DNA of 64,000 nt from Phreatobacter stygius (lineage in GTDB: Bacteria > Pseudomonadota > Alphaproteobacteria > Rhizobiales > Phreatobacteraceae), in contig NZ_CP039690.1 of NCBI RefSeq assembly GCF_005144885.1, positions 434,001-498,000 of the forward strand, given 5' to 3'. This document shows, piece after piece, positions 41,010 to 50,995 of the stretch. Within the stretch, counting starts at the first letter, position 1; each line of letters begins with the position of its first letter. The notes beneath the pieces were generated by a model. That model saw nothing but the letters and a program-made list of their open reading frames with translations. It did not search any database and was not told the DNA's origin. A program made the translations under genes and the position numbers.

Positions 41010-42974
41010 GTGAACAGTCATTTGAAGAAGATTCCGTTCAAGACCTATTGGGTTGCGCTGCATGATTTCGGCGTGACCTTTCTGGCGTTGGCTCTTGCCA
41101 TCTCGCTGCGCGGTGAACCCCATATCCCTGATTTCGGGCGTCGATTCGAGATATTCGCCGGGCTGGCCTTCGCCGCCTTCGCGCTTTTCGTCTATTATAT
41201 CTGTTCGCTCTACGCGTCGCGCTGGCGCTTTGCCTCGCTTTTCGACCTGTTCGGCATCTTCAAGGCGGTCTCGATCCTGACCGCGACGCTGCTGATCGCC
41301 GACTACATGATCTCGCCGCGCTATATCGACGCCAACAAATTTTTCGGCGGCCGGACACTGGCGATCTATTGGTCGGTGCAGATCATCCTGCTCGGCGGTC
41401 CCCGCGTCGCCTACCGCGCCTTCCGCAACTGGCGCCGCGCCAATGTCCACAATGCCGACATGCTGGCGGCCATTGCGATCGGCCGTGCCTCGGATGCCGA
41501 GGGCGTCATCAAGCTCGCCGAAGCGGGTCTTGCCGGCCCGATCCGCATTTTCGGCATCGTCACGACGGTGCCGCAGGAGGTCCACCAGGTGGTCCGCGGC
41601 GTGCCGGTCTGGGGTCTGATCGACAGCGTGGAGGGCATCGTCCGGGACGCGGCCGAGCGCGGCATCGCCATCCAGCGAGCGCTGATCGCGCCGGAGGCGC
41701 TGAAGGAGGTCCGCCAGATCGAAGAGGTGGTCGGCACGTTCCGGCGCCTCGGCATCCCGGCGATCCGGCTCGACATCGCCCATTCGACCGATATGGCGCG
41801 CCCGGCAAAACTGCATGCGGTGATCGACGACGACCTCCTGATCCGGCCCCTGGTCGAGGTCGATGAGGAACCGCTGCAGGCCTATGTCCAGGGCAAGAGG
41901 GTGGTGGTGACCGGCGGCGGCGGCTCGATCGGCGCGGAGCTGGCGCTGCGCAGCGCCGAGATCGGCGCCGCCCGGGTGCTGGTGATCGACCATTCGGAAG
42001 CGGCGCTGCACGCCGTGCTCGAGCGCGCCGAATTGACGCTGGAAGACAAGGCGGAGGTGGTCGAAGGCCGCCTTTGCGACATCCGCGACCGCGCGCGCAT
42101 TGCCGAACTGATCCAGGCCTTCGCTCCCGACGTGGTGTTCCATGCCGCGGCGCTGAAACACGTGCCGCATCTGGAGCGCGAGGTGGCCGAAGCGGTGCGC
42201 ACCAATGTGCTCGGCACGGTCAACACGGCGGATGCGGCGATCGCCGCGGGCGTCGGCGTCTTCGTGCTGATCTCCACCGACAAGGCCACCAAGCCGGCCT
42301 CGATCCTCGGCGCCACCAAGCGGATCGCCGAACTCTACACCCAGTCGATCGACGCGGCGCCGGCCCTGGTCGGCGGACATGTGCGACATGCCACCCGGCT
42401 CGTCGCGGTGCGCTTCGGCAATGTCATCGGCACGGCCGGCTCGGTGGTGCCCCGCTTCCGCGCGCAGATCGAGGCGGGCGGCCCGGTGACGGTCACCGAT
42501 CCGGCGATGGTGCGCTATTTCATGACCAAGCGCGAGGCGACCGATCTCTTGTGGACGGCCGCGCGCGTCACCACTGCCCAGGGCACCGGCTGCCAGTCCG
42601 CGGTGCTGGTGCTGAACATGGGCCAGCCGGTGAGGATCGATGATCTCGCCCGGCGGATGATCCGGCTCGCCGGTTTCGAGCCCGACCACGGCATGCAGAT
42701 CGTCTATACCGGCAAGCGGCCGGGCGAGCGCATGGCCGAATTCCTGTTCGAAGATCGCGAGCCGCAATTCGATATTGGCGTGCGCGGCATCGTCGCCGCC
42801 GAATCCCAATCGATCCCGCTGCCGCGCCTGCATGCCATCATCGCAGAACTCGCCAGCGCTGCCGAACAGGGCGACGACGAGACCGTACGCGACCTGGTGG
42901 CCGATCTGGTACCGGAGATCCGCAAGCCGAAAAACGTCATCGCGATTGGCCAGGCGCGCGGCCAGGCCGTCTGA
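41010..42974 (+). CDS. WbpM/FlaA1-like NDP-sugar 4,6-dehydratase (membrane form)
   Basis: 654 residues from the GTG at 41010; earlier frame extension covers the MITE and is rejected. The N-terminus has about four membrane helices (FGVTFLALALAISL, FAAFALFVYYICSLY, ILTATLLIADYM, IYWSVQIILLGG), then a CoA-like domain, then a dehydratase domain with VVVTGGGGSIGAELAL, FHAAALKHVPHLE, ISTDKATKPASILGATK and AVRFGNVIGTAGSVV. These enzymes convert UDP-GlcNAc-type sugars to 4-keto-6-deoxy sugars at the start of O-antigen or capsule synthesis. No Tyr-x3-Lys; the long form uses the STDKA motif. Confidence 0.92.
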   Translation: MNSHLKKIPFKTYWVALHDFGVTFLALALAISLRGEPHIPDFGRRFEIFAGLAFAAFALFVYYICSLYASRWRFASLFDLFGIFKAVSILTATLLIADYMISPRYIDANKFFGGRTLAIYWSVQIILLGGPRVAYRAFRNWRRANVHNADMLAAIAIGRASDAEGVIKLAEAGLAGPIRIFGIVTTVPQEVHQVVRGVPVWGLIDSVEGIVRDAAERGIAIQRALIAPEALKEVRQIEEVVGTFRRLGIPAIRLDIAHSTDMARPAKLHAVIDDDLLIRPLVEVDEEPLQAYVQGKRVVVTGGGGSIGAELALRSAEIGAARVLVIDHSEAALHAVLERAELTLEDKAEVVEGRLCDIRDRARIAELIQAFAPDVVFHAAALKHVPHLEREVAEAVRTNVLGTVNTADAAIAAGVGVFVLISTDKATKPASILGATKRIAELYTQSIDAAPALVGGHVRHATRLVAVRFGNVIGTAGSVVPRFRAQIEAGGPVTVTDPAMVRYFMTKREATDLLWTAARVTTAQGTGCQSAVLVLNMGQPVRIDDLARRMIRLAGFEPDHGMQIVYTGKRPGERMAEFLFEDREPQFDIGVRGIVAAESQSIPLPRLHAIIAELASAAEQGDDETVRDLVADLVPEIRKPKNVIAIGQARGQAV

Positions 42975-42999
42975 GCCCGACCGCTCTTCGCCACCCGCG

Positions 43000-44337
43000 T
43001 CAATTCTCCCGGAAGGCGCGGTTGAGCTGATCGGCGATCGGTTTCATCAGATAGGCGAGTGCCGTGCGGTCCTGGGTGCGGACAAAGACTTCCGCTGGCA
43101 TGCCCGAGACCAGCCGATGGGTGCCGATCTTGGCGAGCTCACCATCCAGCACCGCGACGCGGGCGGTGAAATAGACCGCGTTGGTCTGCTGCTCACGCAC
43201 GACATCGGCCGACACGCGCGTCACCTTGCCCTGCACTTCGGGCGTGGTGCCATGGGGCAAGGCGCTGAAGCGGATATGGGCCGGCTGGCCAATGGCGACC
43301 TTTTCGATGTCTTGCGGCTGGATGCGGATTTCGATGACCAGGAGGTCGTCACCGGGCACGATCTGCATGATCGGCTGGCCCGGCGGAATGACGCCGCCGA
43401 CGGTGTGATAGTTGAGCTGATGCACCAGGCCGCTTTGCGGTGCGCGGATCTCGATCCGCTTCAGCGTGTCTTCCGCCTGGATCCGGCGCTCGACGAACTC
43501 GCCGATGCGCCCCTGCACGTCACGCAGCTCGGTCGACACCTCGCGGCGCAGATCCTGGCCGATCTGCAGGATCAGCAATTCGGTCTCGGTGATGCGCGCC
43601 TCGGCCCGGGCGCGCTCGGCGACGAACTGGCCGACGTCGCCGGTGAGCCGCGCCTGCTCGCGTTCCAGCTCGACCATGCGGGTGCGCGGCACGAGGTTGC
43701 GCCGGTAGAGATCGCCGACATCGGCGACCTCGCGGTCGATCAGCTCGACCTGGCGGCGGCGGGCCTTCTCCTGGGCGCTGATGCCGGCGATCTCTTCGCG
43801 GATCTGGCCGATCCGCTCGCGCATCTGCCGGGCCTGGCCGTCGCGGGTCTCGAGCCGCGCCAGAAACAGGCTCTTCTCGCTGGCGACAGCACGCGCCACA
43901 TCGGGCAGGCCCATGATGGCCGCCAGATCGGCCGGCACGGCGAATTCGCGCAGGCCGTCGCGTTCGGCCTCCAATCGCGCCAGCCGCGCCTGCATCTCGT
44001 TGAGCTGCTTGACCACGACCTGCAGATTGGCCCGGGTCACCGTATCGTCGAGCCGGACCAGCAGATCGCCTTCGCCGACCCGCGCGCTGTCGCGCACGTG
44101 GATCTCGCCGATCACCCCGCCGGTCGGATGCTGCACCGTCTTGACATTGGTATCGGCGACAATGGTGCCGCTGGCCACCACCGCTCCGGAGAGCGGCACG
44201 GTGGCGGCCCAGGTGCCGACGCCGCCGACCAGCGCGACGACGATGACCAGCCCGGCGATGACCAGCCGGCGCATGGATGTCTCCGGCGTGGCCTGACGAT
44301 GATCCATCGCGCCGGGTCTCTGCGTCTCGTCGGTCAT
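43000..44337 (-). CDS. HlyD-family type I secretion periplasmic adaptor (PrsE-like)
   Basis: 445 residues. One membrane helix at residues ~22-44 (LVIAGLVIVVALVGGVGTW), then the lipoyl half-motif VKTVQHPTGGVIGEIHVRDSARVGEGDLL, a long coiled-coil hairpin (~100-280) and the second half-motif RIEIRAPQSGLVHQLNYHTVGGVIPPG. It links the inner-membrane ABC exporter to a TolC-like channel. Its start overlaps the stop of the ABC gene by four bases. No TolC and no RTX-type substrate gene is nearby. Confidence 0.93.
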   Translation of the reverse strand: MTDETQRPGAMDHRQATPETSMRRLVIAGLVIVVALVGGVGTWAATVPLSGAVVASGTIVADTNVKTVQHPTGGVIGEIHVRDSARVGEGDLLVRLDDTVTRANLQVVVKQLNEMQARLARLEAERDGLREFAVPADLAAIMGLPDVARAVASEKSLFLARLETRDGQARQMRERIGQIREEIAGISAQEKARRRQVELIDREVADVGDLYRRNLVPRTRMVELEREQARLTGDVGQFVAERARAEARITETELLILQIGQDLRREVSTELRDVQGRIGEFVERRIQAEDTLKRIEIRAPQSGLVHQLNYHTVGGVIPPGQPIMQIVPGDDLLVIEIRIQPQDIEKVAIGQPAHIRFSALPHGTTPEVQGKVTRVSADVVREQQTNAVYFTARVAVLDGELAKIGTHRLVSGMPAEVFVRTQDRTALAYLMKPIADQLNRAFREN

Positions 44338-46055
44338 GATCTCGCCCCCTTCGGCGGCGGCGCCAGCACCCGCTTCAAAACCTCGTCGCGCGGGCCGAAG
44401 GCGGCAAGCCGGCCCTCGCGCATCACGGCGACGACATCCACCGCCGCGATGGCGCTCGGCCTGTGGGCAATGACGATGGCGATGCCGCCGCGCTCGCGGA
44501 CATGACGGATCGCCTGGGTGACGGCCGCCTCGCCCTCCATGTCGAGATTGGCATTGGGCTCGTCGAGCAACACGAGGAAGGGATCGCCGAACACCGCGCG
44601 GGCCAGCGCCACCCGTTGCCGCTGGCCGCCGGACAAGGCCGTGCCGCCATCACCGATCCGGGTCTCGTAGCCTTCCGGCAGGCCGCGGATCATGCCGTCG
44701 GCGCCGGCGACGCGTGCCGCCGCGACCACTTGCTCCGGATCGGCGCCGGGCCGGAAACGCGCGATGTTCTCGGCGATGGTGCCGTCGAACAGGCCAATAT
44801 CCTGGGGCAGATAGCCAATGAAATCGCCGCGCGCCTCGGCCGACCATTGCGACAGTTCCGAGCCGTCGAGCCGGATCGAGCCGCGCAGCGGCGCCCAGAC
44901 GCCGGCGAGCGTGCGCGCCAGGGTCGACTTGCCCGAGGCCGACGGCCCGATGACACCCAGCGCCTGGCCGGCGAGCAGCGACAGCGAGATGCCCTGGATG
45001 ATCGGGTTCTGTGTAGCGGGAGCGCCGGTGAACACCTGATCGAGCGTCAACATTTGCCTGGGCGACGCGAGCGGCATGGGCAAGGCGGCGGGCGGCAGCG
45101 CCCGCATCGCATGGCGCAGCCGAGCCCAGGCTTGGCGCGCGGCGATGAAGGCCTTCCAATGGCCGACCGCGAGTTCGATCGGCGCCAGCGCCCGCCCCAT
45201 GAGGATGGACGAGGCGATCATCACGCCGGCCGTCGCCTGGTCTGACAGCACCAGGAAGGCGCCGAGCCCGAGAATGCCCGACTGCATGGCCATGCGGAAG
45301 GTGCGCGACACCGTGCCGTAAAGCGTGACGGCATCGGTCGCCGCCTCGTTGGCGGCGAGGTAGCGGCCATTGATCGCGGCATAACGGCCTGACAGCGCCG
45401 CCTGCATGCCCATGGCGGCGACGGCTTCGGCATTGCGCCTGGAGGTTTCGGCCATCGCCGCGCGCGCCGCCGCCTCGCGCGAAAAGGTTTGCGTCGGCGC
45501 GCGGGTGGCGCGCTCGGTGAGCCAGGTCATGGCAAACAGCACCACGCAGCCGCCGAGCACGGCCCAGCCGATGAGCGGATGCAGCAGGAAGCAGAGGATG
45601 ACGAAGACCGGCATCCAGGGCAGATCGAAAAAGGCCGTCGGGCCGAGCCCTGAGACGAAGGCGCGCACGGTGTCGAGATCACGGCTCGGCTGCAGCGCAT
45701 CGGCCCCCGCCCCCGCCTTCAGCGGGATCGCCAGGATCATCTGGTAGATCCGGTCCGCCAGCCGGCGGTCGACCGCGACACCGACCCGGGTGAGCAGGCG
45801 CTGCCGGATGACATCGAGCACCGCCTGCACCAGGAAGACGCCGGCGAGCAGCACGGTGAGCCCGACCAGGGTCTGCACGCTGCGGCTGCCCAGCACCCGG
45901 TCATAGACCTGCAGCATGTAGAGCGCGCCGGCGAGCATCAGCACGTTGAGCACGCCGGAGAACAGCGCCGCCGCCCAGAGCGGACCACGGCAGGCCCGCA
46001 GGGCTTCGCCAACAGGATCTGCCGTCGTGGTGGCGGTGCGATGAAACAAGGGCAT
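44334..46055 (-). CDS. Type I secretion ABC transporter (PrsD-like)
   Basis: 573 residues from the ATG at 46055; the extra 72 residues of the longest frame extend toward the IS element and look non-coding. The membrane half has about six helices (ALFSGVLNVLMLAGALYML, VGLTVLLAGVFLVQ), and the ATPase half has Walker A GPSASGKSTL, signature LSGGQRQRVALARAV, Walker B LVLLDEPNANLD and the H-loop VIAHR. No N-terminal C39 peptidase domain, so it handles C-terminal-signal proteins such as proteases, lipases or exopolysaccharide-modifying enzymes. Confidence 0.93.
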   Translation of the reverse strand: MPLFHRTATTTADPVGEALRACRGPLWAAALFSGVLNVLMLAGALYMLQVYDRVLGSRSVQTLVGLTVLLAGVFLVQAVLDVIRQRLLTRVGVAVDRRLADRIYQMILAIPLKAGAGADALQPSRDLDTVRAFVSGLGPTAFFDLPWMPVFVILCFLLHPLIGWAVLGGCVVLFAMTWLTERATRAPTQTFSREAAARAAMAETSRRNAEAVAAMGMQAALSGRYAAINGRYLAANEAATDAVTLYGTVSRTFRMAMQSGILGLGAFLVLSDQATAGVMIASSILMGRALAPIELAVGHWKAFIAARQAWARLRHAMRALPPAALPMPLASPRQMLTLDQVFTGAPATQNPIIQGISLSLLAGQALGVIGPSASGKSTLARTLAGVWAPLRGSIRLDGSELSQWSAEARGDFIGYLPQDIGLFDGTIAENIARFRPGADPEQVVAAARVAGADGMIRGLPEGYETRIGDGGTALSGGQRQRVALARAVFGDPFLVLLDEPNANLDMEGEAAVTQAIRHVRERGGIAIVIAHRPSAIAAVDVVAVMREGRLAAFGPRDEVLKRVLAPPPKGARS

Positions 46056-46175
46056 CCCGGCGCTCAAGCTCTCGATCTCTCCGGCCTTCTGCTGGCGTGG
46101 CGTTGCGGGGCTGCGACGGCGAAGCCTTGAGAATGTTTCCGGCACTAATATGCACACAAGTGGCACCGATGGGAT

Positions 46176-47535
46176 GTCGTGTCCCGATTGGTGGTGTAAC
46201 TGACGGGTGGTCATCGGCGGTTGCCGGTTAGGTTTGGGTTGCGACGACCAACCCCGAACCGAGAGATCCACCGATGACCGACGAGATGATGAACCTGCGC
46301 GGGCTGCTGGAGAAGAGCCCCGACGCCGATTTGCTGCGCGAGATGATCGGCTTTGCCGCCGGGCGGCTGATGGAGCTCGAGGTCAGCGGCCTTGCCGGCG
46401 CCGGCTTCGGCGAGAAGAGCCCGGACCGCCTGGCCCAGCGCAATGGCTATCGCGAGCGGGATTGGGAGACCCGCGCCGGCACGGTCGAGCTGCGCATCCC
46501 GAGGCTACGCAAAGGCTCCTACTTTCCGGGCTTTCTGGAGCCGCGCCGGCTGGCCGAGAAGGCGCTGACCGCGGTGATCCAAGAGGCTTACATCCAGGGT
46601 ATCTCGACCCGCTCGGTCGATGACCTGGTCAAGGCGATGGGCATGAGCGGCATCTCGAAGAGCCAAGTCAGCCGGCTCTGCGAGGAAATCGACCAGCGCG
46701 TCCATGCCTTCCTCGACCGGCCGATCGAGGGCGACTGGCCCTATCTGTGGATCGACGCGACCTATGTGAAGGTCCGCCAGGCCGGCCGGATCGTCTCGGT
46801 GGCGGTGATCGTGGCGGTCGGTGTAAGCGGCGACGGTCGGCGCGAGGTGCTGGGCATGGATATCGGCCCCTCCGAGGCAGAGACCTTCTGGACGGCGTTC
46901 TTGCGCAAACTGGCCAGACGCGGCCTGCGCGGCGTAAAACTCGTCGTCTCCGACAGCCACGAAGGCATCAAGGCGGCGGTCTCCAAGGTGCTCACCGCGA
47001 CCTGGCAGCGCTGCCGCGTGCACTTCATGAGGAATGCGCTCGCCCATGCCGGCCGCAGCGGGCGGCGCGTTGTCTCAGCCTTCATCGCCACCGCTTTCGC
47101 CCAAGACAATGCAACGGCCGCCAGCCAGCAATGGCGCCGGGTCGCCGACCAGCTCAGGCCAACGGTGCCGAAACTGGCGGCTCTGATGGATACCGCCGAG
47201 ACCGACGTGCTGGCCTATATGACCTTCCCGACGCAGCATCGGGCGAAGCTCCACAGCACCAATCCGCTGGAGCGCGTCAACGGCGAGATCAAGCGCAGGA
47301 CCGAGGTGGTCGGCATCTTCCCCAACGAGGCCGCCATCGCCCGGCTCGTCGGCGCGATCCTGCTCGAACAGAACGATGAATGGGCCGTCCAGCGGGCCCG
47401 CTACATGACCCTGGAAACCATGGCCGGCCTGAGCGATGATCCTAGTGTCGGCCTGCCAGCCGTGGCAGCCTGACCAGCCCGGCCTATGCCGGTGATCGTG
47501 GGGCCTTGCGCCAGCTACACCACGCTACGGGACAT
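46176..47535 (+). mobile_element. IS256-family insertion sequence
   Basis: GTCGTGTCCCGATTGGTGGT begins at 46176; the inverted right end, rising to about 47535-47538, reads GTCATGTCCCGTAGCGTGGT. About 24 of 30 terminal positions match. GGGATGTC occurs at 46171-46178 and again at 47545-47552, but the second copy is nine bases too far out for a simple 8-bp target duplication, so exact ends are uncertain. It lies just upstream of the type I secretion ABC gene, transcribed away from it. Confidence 0.8.
46274..47473 (+). CDS. IS256-family transposase
   Basis: 399 residues, standard length, intact. The mutator-type DDE motifs are [11 protein letters not shown] (first Asp), [14 protein letters not shown] (second Asp) and [29 protein letters not shown] (Glu region, with the family's LERxNxEIKRR). 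An N-terminal zinc-free DNA-binding part with [21 protein letters not shown] precedes the catalytic core. With no frameshift or stop, the element may still be active. Confidence 0.97.
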   Translation: MTDEMMNLRGLLEKSPDADLLREMIGFAAGRLMELEVSGLAGAGFGEKSPDRLAQRNGYRERDWETRAGTVELRIPRLRKGSYFPGFLEPRRLAEKALTAVIQEAYIQGISTRSVDDLVKAMGMSGISKSQVSRLCEEIDQRVHAFLDRPIEGDWPYLWIDATYVKVRQAGRIVSVAVIVAVGVSGDGRREVLGMDIGPSEAETFWTAFLRKLARRGLRGVKLVVSDSHEGIKAAVSKVLTATWQRCRVHFMRNALAHAGRSGRRVVSAFIATAFAQDNATAASQQWRRVADQLRPTVPKLAALMDTAETDVLAYMTFPTQHRAKLHSTNPLERVNGEIKRRTEVVGIFPNEAAIARLVGAILLEQNDEWAVQRARYMTLETMAGLSDDPSVGLPAVAA

Positions 47536-47962
47536 GACCCCGGTGGGATGTCGCCGAGGACTCCATAGCCCTAGTTCGACAGGCAGAAGGAGCTGTCGTG
47601 GCCGAGACGATCAATCGGCAAATTCACAGGAAATCGCCGCAAAAAACTTCCGCGATATCAACCGGATACCCGAACCGCCTACGTCTGGCGGAGCAATATG
47701 TGACCGCCCCGGCATTCGCTCGGCCCCCGCCAAGCAGAACTACTACGCAGCGGATAAATTTCAATGGCGGCGTCAAATGATGCCCACGGACCCAAAAAAA
47801 CTGCGCCTCGCCACCGCGCAGGCCTATTCTTTCTGATTTTTGTCGATTTGACGGAAAATCGTCAACAACCTGGAGGCTGTCGACGACTCCAGATGTCAAC
47901 ATACAGCAACGGTCACGAAATCAGGCATTGCAGGTGTGGCTCGATACGATCGAGCGCTCCTC
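47536..47962. other. Spacer without recognised gene
   Basis: Between the IS256 right end and the first gene of the glycan locus the sequence is richer in A+T than the IS and has no open frame with a protein-like composition. The short frames present lack ribosome-binding sites. This is the boundary between the secretion pair and the glycan locus. Confidence 0.5.
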
Positions 47963-48643
47963 TTACCTGCGCCTACCAGCGCCGACAGCAAAAATATAGT
48001 GCGCCATCTTGTGAAAACCCGTATGCACCACTTCGTCATTCATGCTGAACATGAATACGTTATAGAAATATTTTTGCATTAGGCGCTTTAGGTCAGGCGC
48101 AGTCTTGCAGTTAACATGCCCCGCTTTCGACTGTGTAGAGGCATAGACTTGGCTTTCCAGCGACGGAAGCCCGATTATCCCGACGCCTTCGACATCGAGC
48201 GGCGCAAAAGAGTTGTGCAGGAAGAGTTCCTCCTGTTCTGGCTCGATATGCTCCAGCACGTCGAGGGCATAGACTGCGTCGAATTCACCGGGAACCGGGC
48301 CGTCGAGCATATCGTGGACGAACACGTCGAATGTCCATCGTGGCACCATGCGCGACTTGACGTCGTCAATAAACACCGGATCGAAGTCGATGCCCGTAAG
48401 CTTATCGACCTCCGCCTGCACGATGCGCGTGCCGAACGCGTCACCACAGCCAACCTCAAGCGCATGCTTTCGACCAGCCAGCATTTTCGAAACGAATTTA
48501 TAGCGCGAAAAGCGAAACACGATATGCTTCGGGTCTTCATACCAGCTCTCGCTGCTACGTAACCCCATAGACTCAACACCACGCTCTGTCGCCGCCTCGA
48601 CAATAACCTGGTATTGAGCTTCTTTGGTCTTGGCTTTATCCAT
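47963..48643 (-). CDS. Class I SAM-dependent methyltransferase of the glycan locus
   Basis: 226 residues. Motif I is HALEVGCGDAFGTRIVQ near residue 60, motif II LTGIDFDPVFI, then EFDAVYALDVLEHIEPEQEELF with the typical DVLEHI core, and the late IGLPSLESQVYASTQSKAGHVN. This type methylates sugar hydroxyls or lipid-linked sugars. It is last in a minus-strand group with a C-methyltransferase, an NDP-sugar reductase and a large transferase-like protein. The start is taken at the MDKAKTKEA ATG. Confidence 0.85.
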   Translation of the reverse strand: MDKAKTKEAQYQVIVEAATERGVESMGLRSSESWYEDPKHIVFRFSRYKFVSKMLAGRKHALEVGCGDAFGTRIVQAEVDKLTGIDFDPVFIDDVKSRMVPRWTFDVFVHDMLDGPVPGEFDAVYALDVLEHIEPEQEELFLHNSFAPLDVEGVGIIGLPSLESQVYASTQSKAGHVNCKTAPDLKRLMQKYFYNVFMFSMNDEVVHTGFHKMAHYIFAVGAGRRR

Positions 48644-48685
48644 CTCGTGGAATCTCCGACACTCTTGTGGCAGCAGCGCTCTGAT

Positions 48686-49951
48686 CTAGAGCTTGATATC
48701 TCCATCCCTGCCGACGACTCGCGTCTCCGGACAAAGGACGACGAAATGTCCGCCATTGTTTAGGTATTCTTGGTTACTTTCGATGATCTTCTGCGAATGC
48801 ACCCAAGCAAGGATCACTGCATAATCGGGCATACGCTTTAGAAGTTCTGCAGTCGGAACGATCGGGATGCCATCACCAGACGCAAGCTTTCCAACCTTCT
48901 GCGGATGATCATCGACAATGAAGTCGATTGTTCCGGCCAGGCCAAGCTGTGCAATAAGGGTGGGGCCACTGCGCGCGGCTCCGTATCCTGCAATCGTCTT
49001 CCCCTCGTTTCGCCACTTGGATGCGAGGCCGGCGGTTTGTTCGCGCAACTGCTTCAACTTGGCGTCGAACGCACGCAGGACATCAAGATCGTCCAACCGG
49101 CGCTCATCCTCCAGTGCCACCAGTTGCTGCACCGAGGCCTCGACCGGCCGGCCTCCACCCTTGAGCTGCACGGTGCCGATCAGAGAGCCATGCTGGATCC
49201 GTGCACGCTCTGCGGCAACCAGCTCCAGGCCATGTTGGTCAAGAAACCGCACCATGGGTTTCACAGAGTGATGGCTCATGTGCTCATGGAAGATCGTAGC
49301 GATAAGCACGCCATCGATAATATCCATAAGGTACTGCGCCTCGAAAAAGAAGAGGCCGTCCGGCGCAAGCATGATGCGCACGCACTCCGCTATCTCGCCA
49401 AGATCGTCGGCGTGAGCGAAGACATTGAAGGCACAAATGATATGCGCCGGCCCATGTTCTTCGCGGATTTTTTTTGCAAGATCGAGCGTCATCAGCGACG
49501 TGATCGTTGGAATGCCGGCATCGTTCGCGCGCTGGGCGGCGTCCTTGGCCGGGTCGATGCCGAGGACGCGGTAGCCCGCATTCTTGAAAGGCTTCAAGAG
49601 CGAACCGTCATTGCTCCCGATATCGATGACGAGCGCGCCCGCAGGCGGCTCGGCCTTGCGGATGAACTTGTCCGACATCTGCCCGAAATGCTCGGGCATC
49701 CCCTTCGCTTCGCCGGAGTAATATGTATAGGAATCCCAGAGAAATTTCGGGTCGATGACGTCCAGCTGCTGCACGTGGCCACAATCGGCGCACATGTAGA
49801 CATCGATGGGAAATCTGGGAGCTTGCGCCGCAACACTGGGATCAGTGGTGTAGTTTTCCGACAGCGGGATCGGCTCGAGATTGACAACTCGTTCCACGTT
49901 CTTTGAATCGCACAGACGGCAGCTCGTCCGACGGGTAACAATCGCGGTCAT
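48686..49951 (-). CDS. NDP-hexose C-methyltransferase (TylCIII/TcaB9-like)
   Basis: 421 residues with the three-part layout of sugar C-methyltransferases: an N-terminal zinc-binding pair (CRLCDS and CADCGH), a SAM-binding core with VIDIGSNDGSLLKPF, and a C-terminal domain starting GYGAARSGPTLIAQLG. FHEHMSHHSVKP supplies the catalytic His-Glu-His region and the QYLMDII segment lies before it. The family adds a methyl to C3 of 4-keto-deoxy sugars, so the glycan may contain a branched sugar. It follows the reductase by 16 bases. Confidence 0.9.
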   Translation of the reverse strand: MTAIVTRRTSCRLCDSKNVERVVNLEPIPLSENYTTDPSVAAQAPRFPIDVYMCADCGHVQQLDVIDPKFLWDSYTYYSGEAKGMPEHFGQMSDKFIRKAEPPAGALVIDIGSNDGSLLKPFKNAGYRVLGIDPAKDAAQRANDAGIPTITSLMTLDLAKKIREEHGPAHIICAFNVFAHADDLGEIAECVRIMLAPDGLFFFEAQYLMDIIDGVLIATIFHEHMSHHSVKPMVRFLDQHGLELVAAERARIQHGSLIGTVQLKGGGRPVEASVQQLVALEDERRLDDLDVLRAFDAKLKQLREQTAGLASKWRNEGKTIAGYGAARSGPTLIAQLGLAGTIDFIVDDHPQKVGKLASGDGIPIVPTAELLKRMPDYAVILAWVHSQKIIESNQEYLNNGGHFVVLCPETRVVGRDGDIKL

Positions 49952-49967
49952 AATCGGTGTCCTCGGA

Positions 49968-50846
49968 TTAGTCGCCTAGATCTGCAATGAGATCGTCGAG
50001 CTTTTGCGGCTCAATACCGGTCAGTTGTGTCGTCCTCGTCATCCCAAGGCCGCTGTAGCGCGGCTTGAACGCGATGTGGATGCCCTTCTCCGCCGCGGAC
50101 GAGGGCGAAATCAACGCCGCATCGACGCCGGCGCGACGCGCAAGAGCATGTGCGAAAGTGACATAGTCGACATTCTCCGCGCCCGAAAGGTGCAGGTTGC
50201 CCGATACGCGCCTCTCGCCAATAGTGACGAGCGCTTCGCCAACGAACCGCACGGAGATTGGCGCGAAGATCAAGTCCGAAAAGGGCTGGACAGGCTCGCC
50301 ACGCCGCCAGGCGTCGAACCAGGCCGGCAGCGGCGACACCGCCCCATTCATGATCTTCGTCAGACGCACGATGTTGAGTCGATCCGTGGCACCCAGTCGT
50401 TCGGCGGCGGCGCGAACCGCCAGCTCCCCGTCCGATTTCTGCTGCGCGTATGCGATCTGAGGCGCGTGAGCATCGTCTTCCCCGGGCCATGGGCGCTCGC
50501 CACCAAAGACCGAATTGGTCGAGATGAACGTCACAAAGAGGCCCTGCTCGAGCAACGAAGCCACCGTGCGAGGAATGAGCTCGACATTGATCACCCGTGC
50601 CATAGGGTCCGTCTCGCAACGATCGTAGTTCGTCGCAGCCGCGATAACGAAGGCGTAACCGACCCCGTCCGGGGCCTTGAACGGTTCCGTGCTCTCGAAA
50701 TCGAGAAAGGTCCGGCCGACCGTCAGGTTGCTGTGCCGACGTGTCGTCGTGAAGAAAGAATGTCCCCGGCGCCTGAGCGCAGCGGTCACGCCGCCGCCAA
50801 CGAGACTGTCTCCTCCGACAACCAGAAATCCCGCCTCATCCGTCAT
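49968..50846 (-). CDS. RmlD-like NDP-sugar reductase/epimerase
   Basis: 292 residues from the ATG at 50846. The N-terminal FLVVGGDSLVGGGVTAAL is an altered glycine motif, and VTFISTNSVFGGERPW and YAQQKSDGE give the Ser and Tyr-x3-Lys of extended short-chain dehydrogenases of the dTDP-4-dehydrorhamnose reductase type. It probably reduces the keto-deoxy sugar after C-methylation. It stands in the same transcriptional group as the C-methyltransferase gene. Confidence 0.85.
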   Translation of the reverse strand: MTDEAGFLVVGGDSLVGGGVTAALRRRGHSFFTTTRRHSNLTVGRTFLDFESTEPFKAPDGVGYAFVIAAATNYDRCETDPMARVINVELIPRTVASLLEQGLFVTFISTNSVFGGERPWPGEDDAHAPQIAYAQQKSDGELAVRAAAERLGATDRLNIVRLTKIMNGAVSPLPAWFDAWRRGEPVQPFSDLIFAPISVRFVGEALVTIGERRVSGNLHLSGAENVDYVTFAHALARRAGVDAALISPSSAAEKGIHIAFKPRYSGLGMTRTTQLTGIEPQKLDDLIADLGD

Positions 50847-50995
50847 CTGTGGGCAAACCTGTCTTGGGTACGAGAGTCGAAATCGCGCCTGACGTTTGAG
50901 CCGCATGTCATCGGGGCCACATCGCGACCAAAATCGCGCTCGTGATCGCCCCCCTGACAGCGCCACAGGACGCCGGCCTGCCGCCGCAACTTCAT

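Noticed and set aside
46171-47552. GGGATGTC on both sides of the IS256 element as an 8-bp target duplication
   Set aside because: The right copy lies nine bases beyond the end defined by the terminal inverted repeats, so it is not adjacent as a true duplication would be.
47486-47836. A 116-residue frame after the IS256 transposase
   Set aside because: Its composition is not protein-like, it crosses the IS end and it lacks a start site.
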